A stretch of 64,000 nucleotides of DNA from Desulfovibrio piger (GTDB taxonomy: Bacteria; Desulfobacterota; Desulfovibrionia; Desulfovibrionales; Desulfovibrionaceae), in contig NZ_JABAFY010000009.1 of assembly GCF_012843875.1 (NCBI RefSeq), forward strand, positions 1 to 64,000. Reading direction: 5' to 3'. Position 1 is the first letter of the stretch. Every line of letters starts with the position of its first letter. The notes beneath the pieces were generated by a model, which ran no database searches, was not told the origin of the DNA, and was given only the letters and a program-made list of their open reading frames with translations. The position numbers and the translations under genes are program-made. Below, piece by piece: positions 8,538 to 17,102 of this stretch.

Positions 8538-9230
8538 CTACGGCAACAGGGTCACGCTGCCTTCATGCACGCTGATGCGATGCACCAGCACGCCCAGCAC
8601 ACCGGCGATGTCCAGTTCCGAGGTATCCACGATGACGGCATCGGCAGCGGGGCGCAGAGGCGCCACGGCCCGGTTGCGGTCCAGGGAGTCACGCTGGCGG
8701 ATCTGCTCGGTCAGCGTCACCAGATCGGCTTCCCCCCCGCGGGCGGCCAGGTCGCGCAGACGGCGCAGGGCGCGCACTTCGGGCGATGCATCCAGGAAGA
8801 ATTTGAAGCGGGCGTCAGGAAAGACCACCGTACCCATGTCACGGCCTTCCACCACCAGCGGCGTGGCTTCGCCCATGGCCCGCTGGGCCTCGCGCAGCAC
8901 CTCGCGCACCACGGGCACCGTGGCGATGCGGGCGGCCAGCATGCCCACCTGCTCGGTGCGCACTTCGCCGCGGATGGGCACGCCGTTGCAGCACACCGTG
9001 GAGGCCCGTCCCTTGCCGGACAGGCTGAAGGTCCACTGGCGGCACTTTTCGCGCAATTCCTCTTCGGGCAGGGTCTCCGCACCGGGCCCCAGCTTGAGGG
9101 CCAGGCAACGGAACATGGCGCCGGTATCCAGATAGGCCACGTGCAGGCTTTCGGCCAGCTGCTGGGCCAGCGTGGTCTTGCCCACACCGGCGGGGCCGTC
9201 CAGGGTCACCACAGGCAGGGTCGTCTTCAT
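8538..9230 (-). CDS. cmk: Cytidylate kinase
   Basis: 230 residues from the chosen start MKTTLPVVTLDG. P-loop GPAGVGKT at 12-19, the CMP-binding DTGAMFRCLA (usually YRA; here FRC), VVEGRDMGTVVFPDA, and RDSLDRNRAVAPLRPAADAV with the C-terminal DTSEL. It phosphorylates CMP/dCMP in pyrimidine salvage and supply. The start overlaps the hisC stop as ATGA, so the two are translationally coupled; an upstream ATG at 9251 lies within hisC and is less likely. Confidence 0.93.
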   Translation of the reverse strand: MKTTLPVVTLDGPAGVGKTTLAQQLAESLHVAYLDTGAMFRCLALKLGPGAETLPEEELREKCRQWTFSLSGKGRASTVCCNGVPIRGEVRTEQVGMLAARIATVPVVREVLREAQRAMGEATPLVVEGRDMGTVVFPDARFKFFLDASPEVRALRRLRDLAARGGEADLVTLTEQIRQRDSLDRNRAVAPLRPAADAVIVDTSELDIAGVLGVLVHRISVHEGSVTLLP

Positions 9231-10366
9231 CCCCGCACCTCCTGCATCCACTGTTTCATGGCCTCAAGGAAGGCCGTGTTCTCTTCGTCGCTGCCCACGC
9301 TCACGCGCAGGTGATCGGGCAGGCTGTAGCTTTTGAGCGGCCGGATGATGATACCGCGCTGCAGCAGGGCCTCAAAGCAGGCCGCCGCCGTACCGCAGCC
9401 TTCGGGCAGCTGCATCATGATGAAGTTGGCGGCGCTGGGCCACACCGTGCATCCCAGGGCGCGCAGGCCTTCGGTCAGGCGACGGCGACCGGCGCGCACG
9501 CATTCCAGCGTGGCGGCCCGGAAGGTGCTGTCCTGCAGCACGGCGATACCGGCTTCTTCGGCCAGGATGTTGACCGAGAACGGCAGGCGGGCCCGCCAGT
9601 AATACTGGGCCAGCTCGGCCGGCAGGATGCCGTAGCCCAGGCGCAGCCCGGCCAGACCGTAGCTTTTGGAGAAGGTGCGCATGATGGCCACGTTGTCCGG
9701 GATGTCACCGGAGGCCAGCAGGGAGAAGCGGGCCTCGTCCTCGGGGCTGTCGCCCGCAAAGTCCATGTAGGCCTCGTCCACCACCAGCAGGCAGTGGGGG
9801 AAGCGCTCGCCAAGGCGCTGCGCCAGGCGGCGCACGTCGGCCAGCGGCGGGCAGTAGCCGGAGGGATTGTCCGGCGTGGTCACGAAGACCAGACGGGTGT
9901 CATCGTCCACCAGGGCGAAGAGCGCGTCGAGATCGAAGCTGAAATCCGGGTTGAGGGGGTGGCGGCGCACTTCCACGCCGCAGACCTGCGCCTGGATGGG
10001 ATAGATGCTGAAGCAGGGCTCGAAACAGACCACGGAATGCTTGCCCGGCACCAGGAGCATACGGATCAGCATGTCGATGATCTCGTCCGAGCCGTTGCCC
10101 ACCACCACCTGATCGGGGCTGACGCCGTGCGTGCGGGCCAGGGCCGCCACCAGGCGGGGGTTGCCGCCCTGGGGATAGCGGAAGGCTGTCCCGGCGTGCA
10201 GGCCCAGGGCCTCCTTCACCAGGGGCGAAACGCCCAGGGGGTTCTCGTTGCTGGCCATTTTGACGACCTTGGACAGGCCGTATTTCTCCTGAATTTCGGC
10301 AATGGACATGCCGGGAACATAGGCGCTCAGGGCGGCTATTTCCGGGCGCACGGCGCAGGTGTACAT
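9227..10366 (-). CDS. hisC: Histidinol-phosphate aminotransferase, HisC family
   Basis: 379 residues, fold-type I PLP aminotransferase: substrate motif ASNENPLGVSP, TTPDNPSG (Asn167), VVDEAYMDF (Asp197, Tyr200), PLP lysine Lys234 in TFSKSYGLAGLRLGYG, and a C-terminal arginine region (LRVSVGS). HisC converts imidazole-acetol phosphate to histidinol phosphate; members of this subfamily can also act on aromatic amino acids. No other his gene is nearby; the partner is cmk, with which it overlaps by 4 bases. A strong terminator lies only about 20 bases before the ATG, so its promoter must be very close or transcription must read through from the stress-protein gene. Confidence 0.88.
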   Translation of the reverse strand: MYTCAVRPEIAALSAYVPGMSIAEIQEKYGLSKVVKMASNENPLGVSPLVKEALGLHAGTAFRYPQGGNPRLVAALARTHGVSPDQVVVGNGSDEIIDMLIRMLLVPGKHSVVCFEPCFSIYPIQAQVCGVEVRRHPLNPDFSFDLDALFALVDDDTRLVFVTTPDNPSGYCPPLADVRRLAQRLGERFPHCLLVVDEAYMDFAGDSPEDEARFSLLASGDIPDNVAIMRTFSKSYGLAGLRLGYGILPAELAQYYWRARLPFSVNILAEEAGIAVLQDSTFRAATLECVRAGRRRLTEGLRALGCTVWPSAANFIMMQLPEGCGTAAACFEALLQRGIIIRPLKSYSLPDHLRVSVGSDEENTAFLEAMKQWMQEVRG

Positions 10367-10384
10367 ACAGACTCCAGATGCAAA

Positions 10385-10415
10385 GAAAAAAGGGCCGCCG
10401 CAAGTGCGGCGGCCC
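10385..10415 (-). terminator. Intrinsic terminator after the universal stress protein gene
   Basis: GGGCCGCCGC/GCGGCGGCCC stem followed by TTTTTTC on the minus strand. Confidence 0.9.
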
Positions 10416-10450
10416 GAGGAACCGTTGTCAGTTCCCGGTCCGGCCGGGAC

Positions 10451-10894
10451 TTACTTGTTGGGGCGAACGGTCAGCACAGGCATGGACGCGTTCTTGACGA
10501 CCTTTTCAGCCACGGAGCCGAAGAGGATGCGGTCGATGCCCTTGCGGCCGTGAGTACCCATGACGATGAGGTCGACGCCTTCGTCATTGGCACGGGCCAG
10601 GATCTCTTCAGCGGCGTAGCCGATGAGCACCTGGCCCTTGGCTTCCACGCCGGGGAAGTTCTCGGCCACGAAAGCGTCCATGGACTTTTCAGCGCCGGAG
10701 ACAATCTCGCCCACGAAGTTTTCGATGGTGTTGGGCGGCACATGGAAGCCCACATACTGGCTCAGCGAGGGAGCCGTGTAGACGACGATGATGCTGGCCC
10801 CCAGGCCCTTGGCCAGCATGGTGGCGTACTCTGCCACGGCCGCGCTGTGTTCGGAAAGGTCAACCGCGCAAAGAATCTTCTTGATTTCCTTCAT
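10451..10894 (-). CDS. Universal stress protein, UspA family
   Basis: 147 residues from MKEIKKILCAVDLSE, preceded by GGAGCG; an ATG 12 bases upstream lacks such a site. The nucleotide-binding signature GTHGRKGIDRILFGSVAEKV (G-x2-G-x9-G-S) and the Asp in CAVDLSE point to an ATP-binding Usp, a cytoplasmic stress-response protein of uncertain biochemical output. Monocistronic, with its own terminator. Confidence 0.9.
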   Translation of the reverse strand: MKEIKKILCAVDLSEHSAAVAEYATMLAKGLGASIIVVYTAPSLSQYVGFHVPPNTIENFVGEIVSGAEKSMDAFVAENFPGVEAKGQVLIGYAAEEILARANDEGVDLIVMGTHGRKGIDRILFGSVAEKVVKNASMPVLTVRPNK

Positions 10895-11094
10895 GGTACG
10901 CTCCATTACCGCCCAGACGGACAGAAGTAAAATGTTGAAAATCCGGTTCCATCAGGAAAGGGGGGATGGCCCTTTCCTCGTCGGCTCCAGAGCCGGCGCA
11001 GCCTTTTTTTCCCTTACAACCTTAATGTAAGGACTTTCCCCGCACAAGACAAGGCCTTTTCTCCAATTTGTGCCAAAAAGCACAAACTTTCTTC

Positions 11095-11574
11095 CTATTC
11101 CTTGTCCTTGCGGCGCGGCCCGTTCTTGTGGCGGCAGGTCAGGCTCTCCACATCGATGCGCAGGATATTCACGCGGGCCAGGGCGGCATCGGGCGTGGGG
11201 CGCGGGCAGCGCGCGTCAAAGCGCAGGCTGATGGCGTCCAGGGCACGGCGCTTCTCTTCCGTATCGGTCACTTCGCTCACCCGGCCGGTACCGCAAAGGC
11301 TGCGGAAGTGGGTGGTGGATTTTTCGCGGATGATGCACACGTCCACCGCCGTGGAAAAGCCCACCCGGCCATCCCGGCGCAACACGTCGATCTTGCGTCC
11401 TTCCAGGGCGCAATGGATGTAGATGCGCCCGTCCAGCCAGACATGGTTGAAGGGCAGCACATAGGGGAAATCCCCGGTCTGAAAAGCCACGAACAGCGAT
11501 TCCGCCTTGTTGAGGATCTCGCCGGGCAGGGCCGGATCCTCGCTCAGTTCCACGCGGCTGACGATCTTTTCCAT
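11095..11574 (-). CDS. Pyridoxamine-5'-phosphate-oxidase-like flavoprotein, NimA/NimC type
   Basis: 159 residues forming a split beta-barrel FMN-binding fold: PYVLPFNHVWLDGRIYIHCALEGRKIDVLRRDGRVGFSTAVD is the hallmark of this family, which includes 5-nitroimidazole reductases (Nim) and heme- or flavin-binding proteins. Cys residues in DVCIIRE and SLCGTGRVSE resemble the family's redox-active or ligand cysteines. Start fixed by AGGGGAGGAG just upstream. It follows the flavodoxin-like gene by 41 bases and may take electrons from it. Substrate unknown. Confidence 0.82.
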   Translation of the reverse strand: MEKIVSRVELSEDPALPGEILNKAESLFVAFQTGDFPYVLPFNHVWLDGRIYIHCALEGRKIDVLRRDGRVGFSTAVDVCIIREKSTTHFRSLCGTGRVSEVTDTEEKRRALDAISLRFDARCPRPTPDAALARVNILRIDVESLTCRHKNGPRRKDKE

Positions 11575-11615
11575 GATGTTCTCTCCTCCCCTTGCAGGAT
11601 AACGGGCCCGCGGGC

Positions 11616-12227
11616 TCAGGACAAGCGTCCCGTCCCGGCGGACCAGGCAAAAAAGTGGCCGCCGTCCAGTTCTCCGGCGGCATCGGCCCCGGGCAGGGGC
11701 AGGCCCTGACGGCAGCGGTCCCAGCAGCGCACCAGCGCCTGACGGTCCGCCCCGTCGGGATGGCGGGCGGCCTCGGCCAGACGGGCCGCACGGGCAGGCG
11801 TCATGGGATGGTGGCCCGGTTTGCCCGCCAGCGCCACCAGACGCGGATTGACCCGCCCCTGGCAAAAAAAGCCGCCCAGCACCTCGTTGCCGTTGTCCTG
11901 CAACAGGCGGCGGGCCGCCGCAAGACACTGGCGGGAATGGTCCGAACCGGGGCGCGTGCCGTGGGTACCGAAAAAAAAGACGCGCTTGCCGCGTATGCCC
12001 TGCCACAGGCGCAGGCTGCGGCTGTCGGGCAGGCCCCGGCGCACCCAGAAACCCAGAAGCAGCGTCCCGGCATGGTCGAGCAGGGGCGGATGCCCCGTGG
12101 GGAATACGGGGGCCCCGGTGGCTCCGGCCAGGGCATCGGCCAGAAAACGCGTATTGCCGGTGATGCTGGAGCAAAGGATGCACGGCGGCAGGGAAAGCTG
12201 AGGGATGATGTCTGTCATGGCTGTCAT
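11616..12227 (-). CDS. Flavodoxin-like protein
   Basis: About 203 residues. The N-terminus carries the FMN phosphate loop SSITGNTRFLADALA and later flavodoxin-fold strands (TLLLGFWVRRGLPD, KRVFFFGTHG). This is the flavodoxin-like family found beside reductases in anaerobes, likely a one- or two-electron carrier. The start is uncertain: ATGs at 12227 and 12218 both lack a good ribosome site, and the frame stays open to 12620. The downstream flavoprotein gene is probably co-transcribed. Confidence 0.72.
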   Translation of the reverse strand: MTAMTDIIPQLSLPPCILCSSITGNTRFLADALAGATGAPVFPTGHPPLLDHAGTLLLGFWVRRGLPDSRSLRLWQGIRGKRVFFFGTHGTRPGSDHSRQCLAAARRLLQDNGNEVLGGFFCQGRVNPRLVALAGKPGHHPMTPARAARLAEAARHPDGADRQALVRCWDRCRQGLPLPGADAAGELDGGHFFAWSAGTGRLS

Positions 12228-12308
12228 GATGGTGTGGGCTGCCGCCCGCCGCCAGGCCAGCATCACGGTATCAGCGGAGCGCGGCGCACAGAGGCGGGAG
12301 CGACATGC

Positions 12309-12359
12309 AAAAAAATACGACCGGCGCCGGGGCCTGCCTGCGGCCATCATCCGGCCGCA
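12309..12359 (-). terminator. Candidate terminator after the CRP/FNR-family gene
   Basis: On the minus strand TGCGGCC/GGCCGCA is followed by a CCGG-CG-CCGG palindrome and a run of seven T. It would separate the regulator from the flavodoxin-like gene. Confidence 0.5.
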
Positions 12360-12409
12360 CGGTGACGGGCCTTGCAAGGCCGGAGCGGAAAAATACGTCC
12401 GAAAGCCCG

Positions 12410-13120
12410 TTAGTCCTGGGCCCGGCGTTCCAGGACCGCCATGTCCAGCAGCTCCACCCGCCGCCGCTCCAGGCGGATGGCGCCTTCCCGGGCCAGCTCG
12501 TTGAGTTCCCGGCTCAGGCTCTCGCGGCTCAGGCCCAGCAGACGGGCCATGAGCTCCCGGGTACCGGGCAGTTCCAGCTGACGGCGCCCTTCCTCCATGC
12601 GGGAGCGGTGCAGCAGCCATCCGGCCACCCGCCGGGAGACCGAAATCATCCCCTGCGAGCCGGCCACCTTGTTGACGAACAAACGCTGCCGCGCCGCCAG
12701 CACCTGCAAAAGCCAGCGGGCCAGCCGGGGATTCCCGTCCAGCAGCCTGTCCATGGTGGCCCGCTCCAGCCAGAGCAGGCGCCCCGGCCCCAGGGCCACG
12801 GCCGTAGCAGGCAGAGGGGCCTCGTAGAACAGGGCCCCCGGATCGGGGAAGGCCCCGCCGCGGGTCAGGTGCAGGACGTACTCCCTGCCCTGCGGGCCCA
12901 TTTTGACCAGTTTCACCTCGCCGGACAAGACGAAGGGCACATGACGTATCTCGTCCCCTTCACGGAACAGGACATCGCCCGCCCGCATCTCGGCCAGACG
13001 GCCCGTGCCCAGCACAAGACCGGTCTCCCTCTCGTCCAGCCAGCGGCCCAGCGGGCTGTGGCGCAGGGCATCCCGCAGGCTCTGGGGATCGGGGGGGCGG
13101 TTCCCTTTTTTCTGGTCCAT
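12410..13120 (-). CDS. CRP/FNR-family transcription regulator, likely HcpR
   Basis: 236 residues from MDQKKGN, preceded by GGAGG; the longer frame to 13156 is not needed. An N-terminal cyclic-nucleotide-binding-type beta-barrel (about 30-120) is followed by a long dimer helix and a C-terminal HTH (RELMARLLGLSRESLSRELNELAREG). It lies directly after hcp, whose upstream region holds a TGTGA-N6-TCACA operator. HcpR, which controls hcp in Desulfovibrio in response to nitrosative stress, is the natural identity, though assigned from context and fold only. Confidence 0.82.
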   Translation of the reverse strand: MDQKKGNRPPDPQSLRDALRHSPLGRWLDERETGLVLGTGRLAEMRAGDVLFREGDEIRHVPFVLSGEVKLVKMGPQGREYVLHLTRGGAFPDPGALFYEAPLPATAVALGPGRLLWLERATMDRLLDGNPRLARWLLQVLAARQRLFVNKVAGSQGMISVSRRVAGWLLHRSRMEEGRRQLELPGTRELMARLLGLSRESLSRELNELAREGAIRLERRRVELLDMAVLERRAQD

Positions 13121-13200
13121 GCGCGACCTCCATGAAAGCTTTGCCCCCGCGGACACAGGGGCAGGAAAAAAAGCCGGACGGGAAAGCAGCCCCGCCGGCC

Positions 13201-13239
13201 AAAAACACAGGGGAAGACCGCGGTCACGGCCTTCCCCTG
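13201..13239 (-). terminator. Intrinsic terminator after hcp
   Basis: CAGGGGAAG/CTTCCCCTG stem with a GC-rich loop and, on the minus strand, TGTTTTTGG. It lies 11 bases after the hcp stop. Confidence 0.85.
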
Positions 13240-13249
13240 CAAAAGAATC

Positions 13250-14836
13250 TTAGCCCAGGATCGCCTTGAGGTCTTCGTCGGGCGTGGTCACGGGCATGAT
13301 GTTCCACTGTTCCACCAGCACCTTGAGGATGTTGGGGGACACGAAGGCAGGCAGCGTGGGTCCGAGGCGGATGTTCTTCACGCCCAGGGCCAGCAGGGTC
13401 AGCAGGATGCTCACGGCCTTCTGCTCGTACCACGAAAGCACCAGCGACAGCGGCAGGTCATTGACGCCGCACTTCAGGGCATCGGCCAGGGCCAGGGCCA
13501 CACGCACGGCGGCGTAGGCGTCGTTGCACTGGCCCACGTCCAGCAGGCGAGGGATGTCGCCCAGGCTGCCCAGCTCCTTGTCGAAGAAGCGGAACTTGCC
13601 GCAGGCCAGGGTCAGGATCAGGCAGTCGGCCGGGATCTTCTCCACCAGTTCGGTGTAGTAGTTGCGGCCGGGACGGGCGCCGTCGCAACCGCCCACCAAA
13701 AAGATGTGGCGCAGCTTGCCCTGGGCCACGGCATCCAGCACGGCGGGCGCGGCACCCAGCAGGGTCTCGCGGCCAAAGCCGGTCAGCACTTCCTTTCCGG
13801 GCACGTCTTCGGCGAAGCCGGGCAGTTCCAGAGCCTTCCGGATGACGGCCGAGAAGTCACGCCCCTTGCAATGGACCAGGCCGGGCCAGGACACGTTGCC
13901 GGAGGTGAAGACCTTGTCGGCGTAGTCTTTGGGGTCCTGGATGCAGTTGGTGGTGAAGAGCACCGCGCCGGGAAAGGCGGGCAGCTCCTTCTGCTGGTTC
14001 TGCCAGGCCGTGCCGTAATGCCCGGCCAGATGCGGGAAGGCATGCAGCAGCGGATAGGCGTGGGCGGGCAGCATCTCGCCGTGGGTGTACACGTTGATGC
14101 CCGTGTCGCGAGTCTGCTCCAGCAGGGCCAGCAGGTCGGGCAGGTCGTGGCCGGAGATGAGGATGGCCTTGCCCTTGCGCCGGCCCAGGGAGACGGGCGT
14201 GGGCACGGGCGTGCCGAACGTACCGGTATTGCCCGCTTCCAGCAGCTCCATGGCGCGCAGGTTGGCCTTGCCGCATTCCAGCACCAGCCCCAGCCAGCCG
14301 TTGAGGTCGTGGCTCTCGGGATCCAGTTCGGTGCCGGCACGCAGGCCGCGATACAGGAAGGCGGCCACGTCGGGATCACGCTGGCCCAGCTCGGCGGCAT
14401 GGTCGGCATAGGCGGCCACGCCCTTGAGGCCGTAGAGCAGGATCTGCATGGCGGAGCGCACGTCCTCGTCGTCGGACAGGCGGTCGATGGCGGTTTCCCG
14501 CAGATCCAGGGCAGCCAGAGGCGTGGGGGCCGGGGCACCGGGCACACGGGCGGCCAGGGCCGTGGTGCGCTTCAGGCATTCTTCCTGCACGGCGCGCAGG
14601 GAGACGGGATCGAAATTCACATTGGTCAGGGTGGAGAACAGGGCCTTGAAAGCGAAGTCGTCGGTGGCGGTGTCCACGATGCCGGCGTCACGGGCCATCA
14701 GGGCCACGGCCGCCAGTTCGCGCAGCTGCCAGACCAGCTTGTCCTGCTGGATGGCCACGGCCTCGTTCTTGCCGCAGATGCCAAGGCGGGTACAGGCCTT
14801 GCCCTTGGAGGTCTGTTCACACTGGTTGCAAAACAT
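13250..14836 (-). CDS. hcp: Hydroxylamine reductase (hybrid cluster protein)
   Basis: 528 residues. N-terminal Cys3, Cys6, Cys15 and Cys21 bind the cubane cluster, with the short spacing typical of Desulfovibrio Hcp. Hybrid-cluster ligands are visible as ISGHDLPDLLALLEQ (His), the Glu/Cys region TTNCIQDP, GGCDGARPGRNYY and LACGKFRF. Hcp reduces hydroxylamine and NO in anaerobes and protects against nitrosative stress. Start chosen at MFCNQCEQ because AAGGAG lies 8 bases upstream. The regulator downstream and the FNR-like operator upstream fit NO/nitrite induction. Confidence 0.96.
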   Translation of the reverse strand: MFCNQCEQTSKGKACTRLGICGKNEAVAIQQDKLVWQLRELAAVALMARDAGIVDTATDDFAFKALFSTLTNVNFDPVSLRAVQEECLKRTTALAARVPGAPAPTPLAALDLRETAIDRLSDDEDVRSAMQILLYGLKGVAAYADHAAELGQRDPDVAAFLYRGLRAGTELDPESHDLNGWLGLVLECGKANLRAMELLEAGNTGTFGTPVPTPVSLGRRKGKAILISGHDLPDLLALLEQTRDTGINVYTHGEMLPAHAYPLLHAFPHLAGHYGTAWQNQQKELPAFPGAVLFTTNCIQDPKDYADKVFTSGNVSWPGLVHCKGRDFSAVIRKALELPGFAEDVPGKEVLTGFGRETLLGAAPAVLDAVAQGKLRHIFLVGGCDGARPGRNYYTELVEKIPADCLILTLACGKFRFFDKELGSLGDIPRLLDVGQCNDAYAAVRVALALADALKCGVNDLPLSLVLSWYEQKAVSILLTLLALGVKNIRLGPTLPAFVSPNILKVLVEQWNIMPVTTPDEDLKAILG

Positions 14837-14879
14837 GGGGGGCTCCTTGTGCTGAGGGGGATGGGTGTCTGTCCATGAC

Positions 14880-14923
14880 ACTAGAACACATCTCCCCGGC
14901 TACAACTGTGACCATCGTCACAA
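14880..14923 (-). promoter_or_regulatory. HcpR/FNR-type operator and -10 element of hcp
   Basis: The palindrome TGTGA-CCATCG-TCACA (14907-14922) fits the TTGTGA-N6-TCACAA consensus of CRP/FNR/HcpR proteins. On the minus strand a -10-like TTCTAGT at 14880-14886 lies about 31 bases from the operator centre, the spacing of a class II activator site centred near -41.5. Confidence 0.8.
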
Positions 14924-14990
14924 AACAAGGAATCTTTTCACAGATCCGCCGGACTGCCGGACGATGTGCGGGAGCTCCCGCCCCGTGCGC

Positions 14991-16805
14991 TCACTTCCAG
15001 AAGCGTTTCCAGCCGGAGGCGGGCTCCTCACGGCCGCTCTGCAAACTGCCGCCCAGCCCCAGCCGGTGATCCAGTTCCGCCAGCCACGCCGCGGCCGCCG
15101 CGCCGTGTTCCAGCTCCAGGGAGCGGTGGCAGGACAGCACGTCCTCCACTCTGCCCCGCCAGAACGACAGCTGCGGCTCCAGCAGGTCGAGGTCGGGATG
15201 CCTGTCCACCAGCGTACGCAGCCCGGCGCTCACACCTTCCGCATCGCACAGCCGGGCCAGCTGGCGACGGCGCTTCCAGCCCGGACGCCCCTGCGACCAG
15301 ACCAGGGCCAGATGCAGGACGAAACGCTCGTCCGCCGTGGCCTCCCGCCGCCGGTTGCCGGGCAGTATGCCCCGCACGGCGCCCAGGACGGCAGTGGTGC
15401 CGCTGCTGACGGCTCCGGCCACGGCCTGTCCCGCACCGATAACGGCACCGGCACCAGAACTCACGGCCCCCACGACGGCCGTACCGCCGCGCGCCACGGC
15501 CTGCCCGGCAGTGGCAGCACCATCGCTTACTACACCGATGACCGCGCTGGTCCCGCTACTCACCATGTCCGCCACAGCCCCCGCTCCGCTGCCGACACTT
15601 TCCATAACCGCGCTGCCGCCGCGCAGCACGACTTTTTCCGCACTGGTGGCACAGTCGCCCACGGCATGGATGACGGCGCTGGTCCCGTTGCCCAAGGCAT
15701 CCGCCACAGCACCGGCTCCCGTACTGACAGCCCCGGCCACGGCCTGCCCGGCACCAATGACGGCACCGGCACCAGAACTCACAGCCTCGGCCACGGCCGT
15801 ACCGCCGCGCGCCACGCTCTGGGCGGCGCCCCGGGTCTTTTCCAGGGCGCTGTCGGCCACGGTGCCCACGGTCTCCGAGATCTTCTGCCCCATGGAGGCA
15901 GGCAAGTTCACCAGCTGCTTGCGGAAGGCCTCCACGATGGCCCCCACGGTCTCCCGGGAGATCTCCGCCAGCATGGTGCCCGCCTCCCGGACGCAGGCCT
16001 GCTGCCGGGCCTCTTCCCTGCCCAGGGCAGCAAAACGGAAGGCACTGCGCGTCACCACACCGGCCCGGATGGCCAGCAGGCAGTTGGCCGCCCCGTCGAT
16101 GACGGCGGTCGTACACTGCTGCATCATGGGCCCCATGAGCGGCACGCTGGAGGCCGCCATGGCGGGCGTGACCGCGGGCAGCAGCTCGTTCATGCTCTCG
16201 GTGATGGTCCGGGGGATGTCCAGGGCCTCGATGGAAAAGGAAATGAACGTGGCCGAGGAGACCGTGCTGTAGACGCTCCACAGCTCCGCCGGGGTGGGAC
16301 GCTGGTTGTAGATGCCGGAGACCCGCCAGACCATGCGAGCCAGCGAGACGAACATGATGAGCGCATCCAGACGGCCGTTCTGGGACAGGGCCGTGCCCAG
16401 GAACACCCGTTTGGCACTGTTGCGGATCTCTTCCCCGGCACGGGCGTCCAGCACGTCGAGGGCCTTTTCCAGAAAATGCTCATCCGTGGCGCGGAGGCCT
16501 GCGGCACGGACATGGGGATTCTTCTTCAGACGACGTTCCAGTTCACGGGCAAAGGCCTGACGTTCCGCCTCCGTGGGATCGTCACGCAAGACCAGGCGGG
16601 GCGCACGGGCAAACCAGGCCAGGCCCAGCCAGAGCACGGCGCCTGTCTCCAGCGCCAGCAGGGACACGAAGGCCAGCCAGCCCCAGCCGGGAGCCAGCAC
16701 TTCCACCGTCTGGAAGGCCGTCAGGTCCAGCTGGACCAGCAACATCAGGATAACGAGCATGAAAAGGGCCGCAGCCGCTTTCAGCAAAGTCGAGATAAAC
16801 GTCAT
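14991..16805 (-). CDS. DUF697-type inner-membrane protein with an Ala/Gly-rich repeat
   Basis: 604 residues. Two membrane helices at about 8-25 and 42-66, then a soluble part with a DUF697-like hydrophobic region (about 170-245, including VPLMGPMMQQCTTAVIDGAANCLLAIRAG). Residues about 329-478 are a low-complexity array of Ala, Gly, Val and Ser built from variants of SSGAGAVIGAGQAVAGAV and RGGTAV, and the C-terminal 125 residues form an ordinary basic and helical tail. Members of this family are uncharacterised membrane proteins. It is a single gene between the hcp operator region and the lytic transglycosylase terminator, with no visible partner. Ribosome site GGGAGCTGAC. Confidence 0.75.
   Translation of the reverse strand: MTFISTLLKAAAALFMLVILMLLVQLDLTAFQTVEVLAPGWGWLAFVSLLALETGAVLWLGLAWFARAPRLVLRDDPTEAERQAFARELERRLKKNPHVRAAGLRATDEHFLEKALDVLDARAGEEIRNSAKRVFLGTALSQNGRLDALIMFVSLARMVWRVSGIYNQRPTPAELWSVYSTVSSATFISFSIEALDIPRTITESMNELLPAVTPAMAASSVPLMGPMMQQCTTAVIDGAANCLLAIRAGVVTRSAFRFAALGREEARQQACVREAGTMLAEISRETVGAIVEAFRKQLVNLPASMGQKISETVGTVADSALEKTRGAAQSVARGGTAVAEAVSSGAGAVIGAGQAVAGAVSTGAGAVADALGNGTSAVIHAVGDCATSAEKVVLRGGSAVMESVGSGAGAVADMVSSGTSAVIGVVSDGAATAGQAVARGGTAVVGAVSSGAGAVIGAGQAVAGAVSSGTTAVLGAVRGILPGNRRREATADERFVLHLALVWSQGRPGWKRRRQLARLCDAEGVSAGLRTLVDRHPDLDLLEPQLSFWRGRVEDVLSCHRSLELEHGAAAAAWLAELDHRLGLGGSLQSGREEPASGWKRFWK
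15372..15821 (-). repeat. Internal Ala/Gly/Val/Ser coding repeat
   Basis: About 150 codons of degenerate repeats inside the DUF697-type gene. The longest exact unit, SSGAGAVIGAGQAVAGAV, occurs twice about 106 residues apart, each copy preceded by VARGGTAV, which suggests duplication of a roughly 320-base block. Shorter SGAGAVADxxxxGTSAVI units fill the space between. Confidence 0.8.
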
Positions 16806-17066
16806 GTCAGCTCCCTGTACGAAGGAAGGATGAGGGGCCCCGCCCGCGAAGAACAGTCACGAGAGCAGGCACGGGCCTGCCGGAGCGGCTCTGCCGCGCG
16901 ACGGAACCGTTCACAACTCAACACGGGGCGCGTCAGCAGGATGTCAGGAACGGGGGATAGGGATCTGCGGAGCACCGAAGGCCCCGGAAAGGAGGAAGGA
17001 AGGCGCAGACGCGTGCACTCCCGGCAGGGCCGCCGGAACGATCCGTGGCCAGGGGCGCGACCTGTC

Positions 17067-17096
17067 AAAAAAGGACGGCAGGCGGACCTGCCGTCC
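17067..17096 (-). terminator. Intrinsic terminator after the lytic transglycosylase gene
   Basis: GGACGGCAGG/CCTGCCGTCC stem with a 4-base loop followed by TTTTTTG on the minus strand. It ends the hflK-hflC-regulator-transglycosylase transcript. Confidence 0.92.
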
Positions 17097-17102
17097 CGTG
17101 AC

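Noticed and set aside
10950-11020. Hairpins near a TTTTTTT run upstream of the stress-protein gene
   Set aside because: The plus-strand T run is separated from the stem and no plus-strand gene precedes it.
12410-14836. hcp, regulator, flavodoxin-like and flavoprotein genes as one operon
   Set aside because: A strong terminator follows hcp (13201-13239) and another candidate follows the regulator, so a single transcript is not supported.
15372-15821. Possible CRISPR-like or tandem noncoding repeat
   Set aside because: The repetition follows codons of an intact gene, units are degenerate and there are no spacers.
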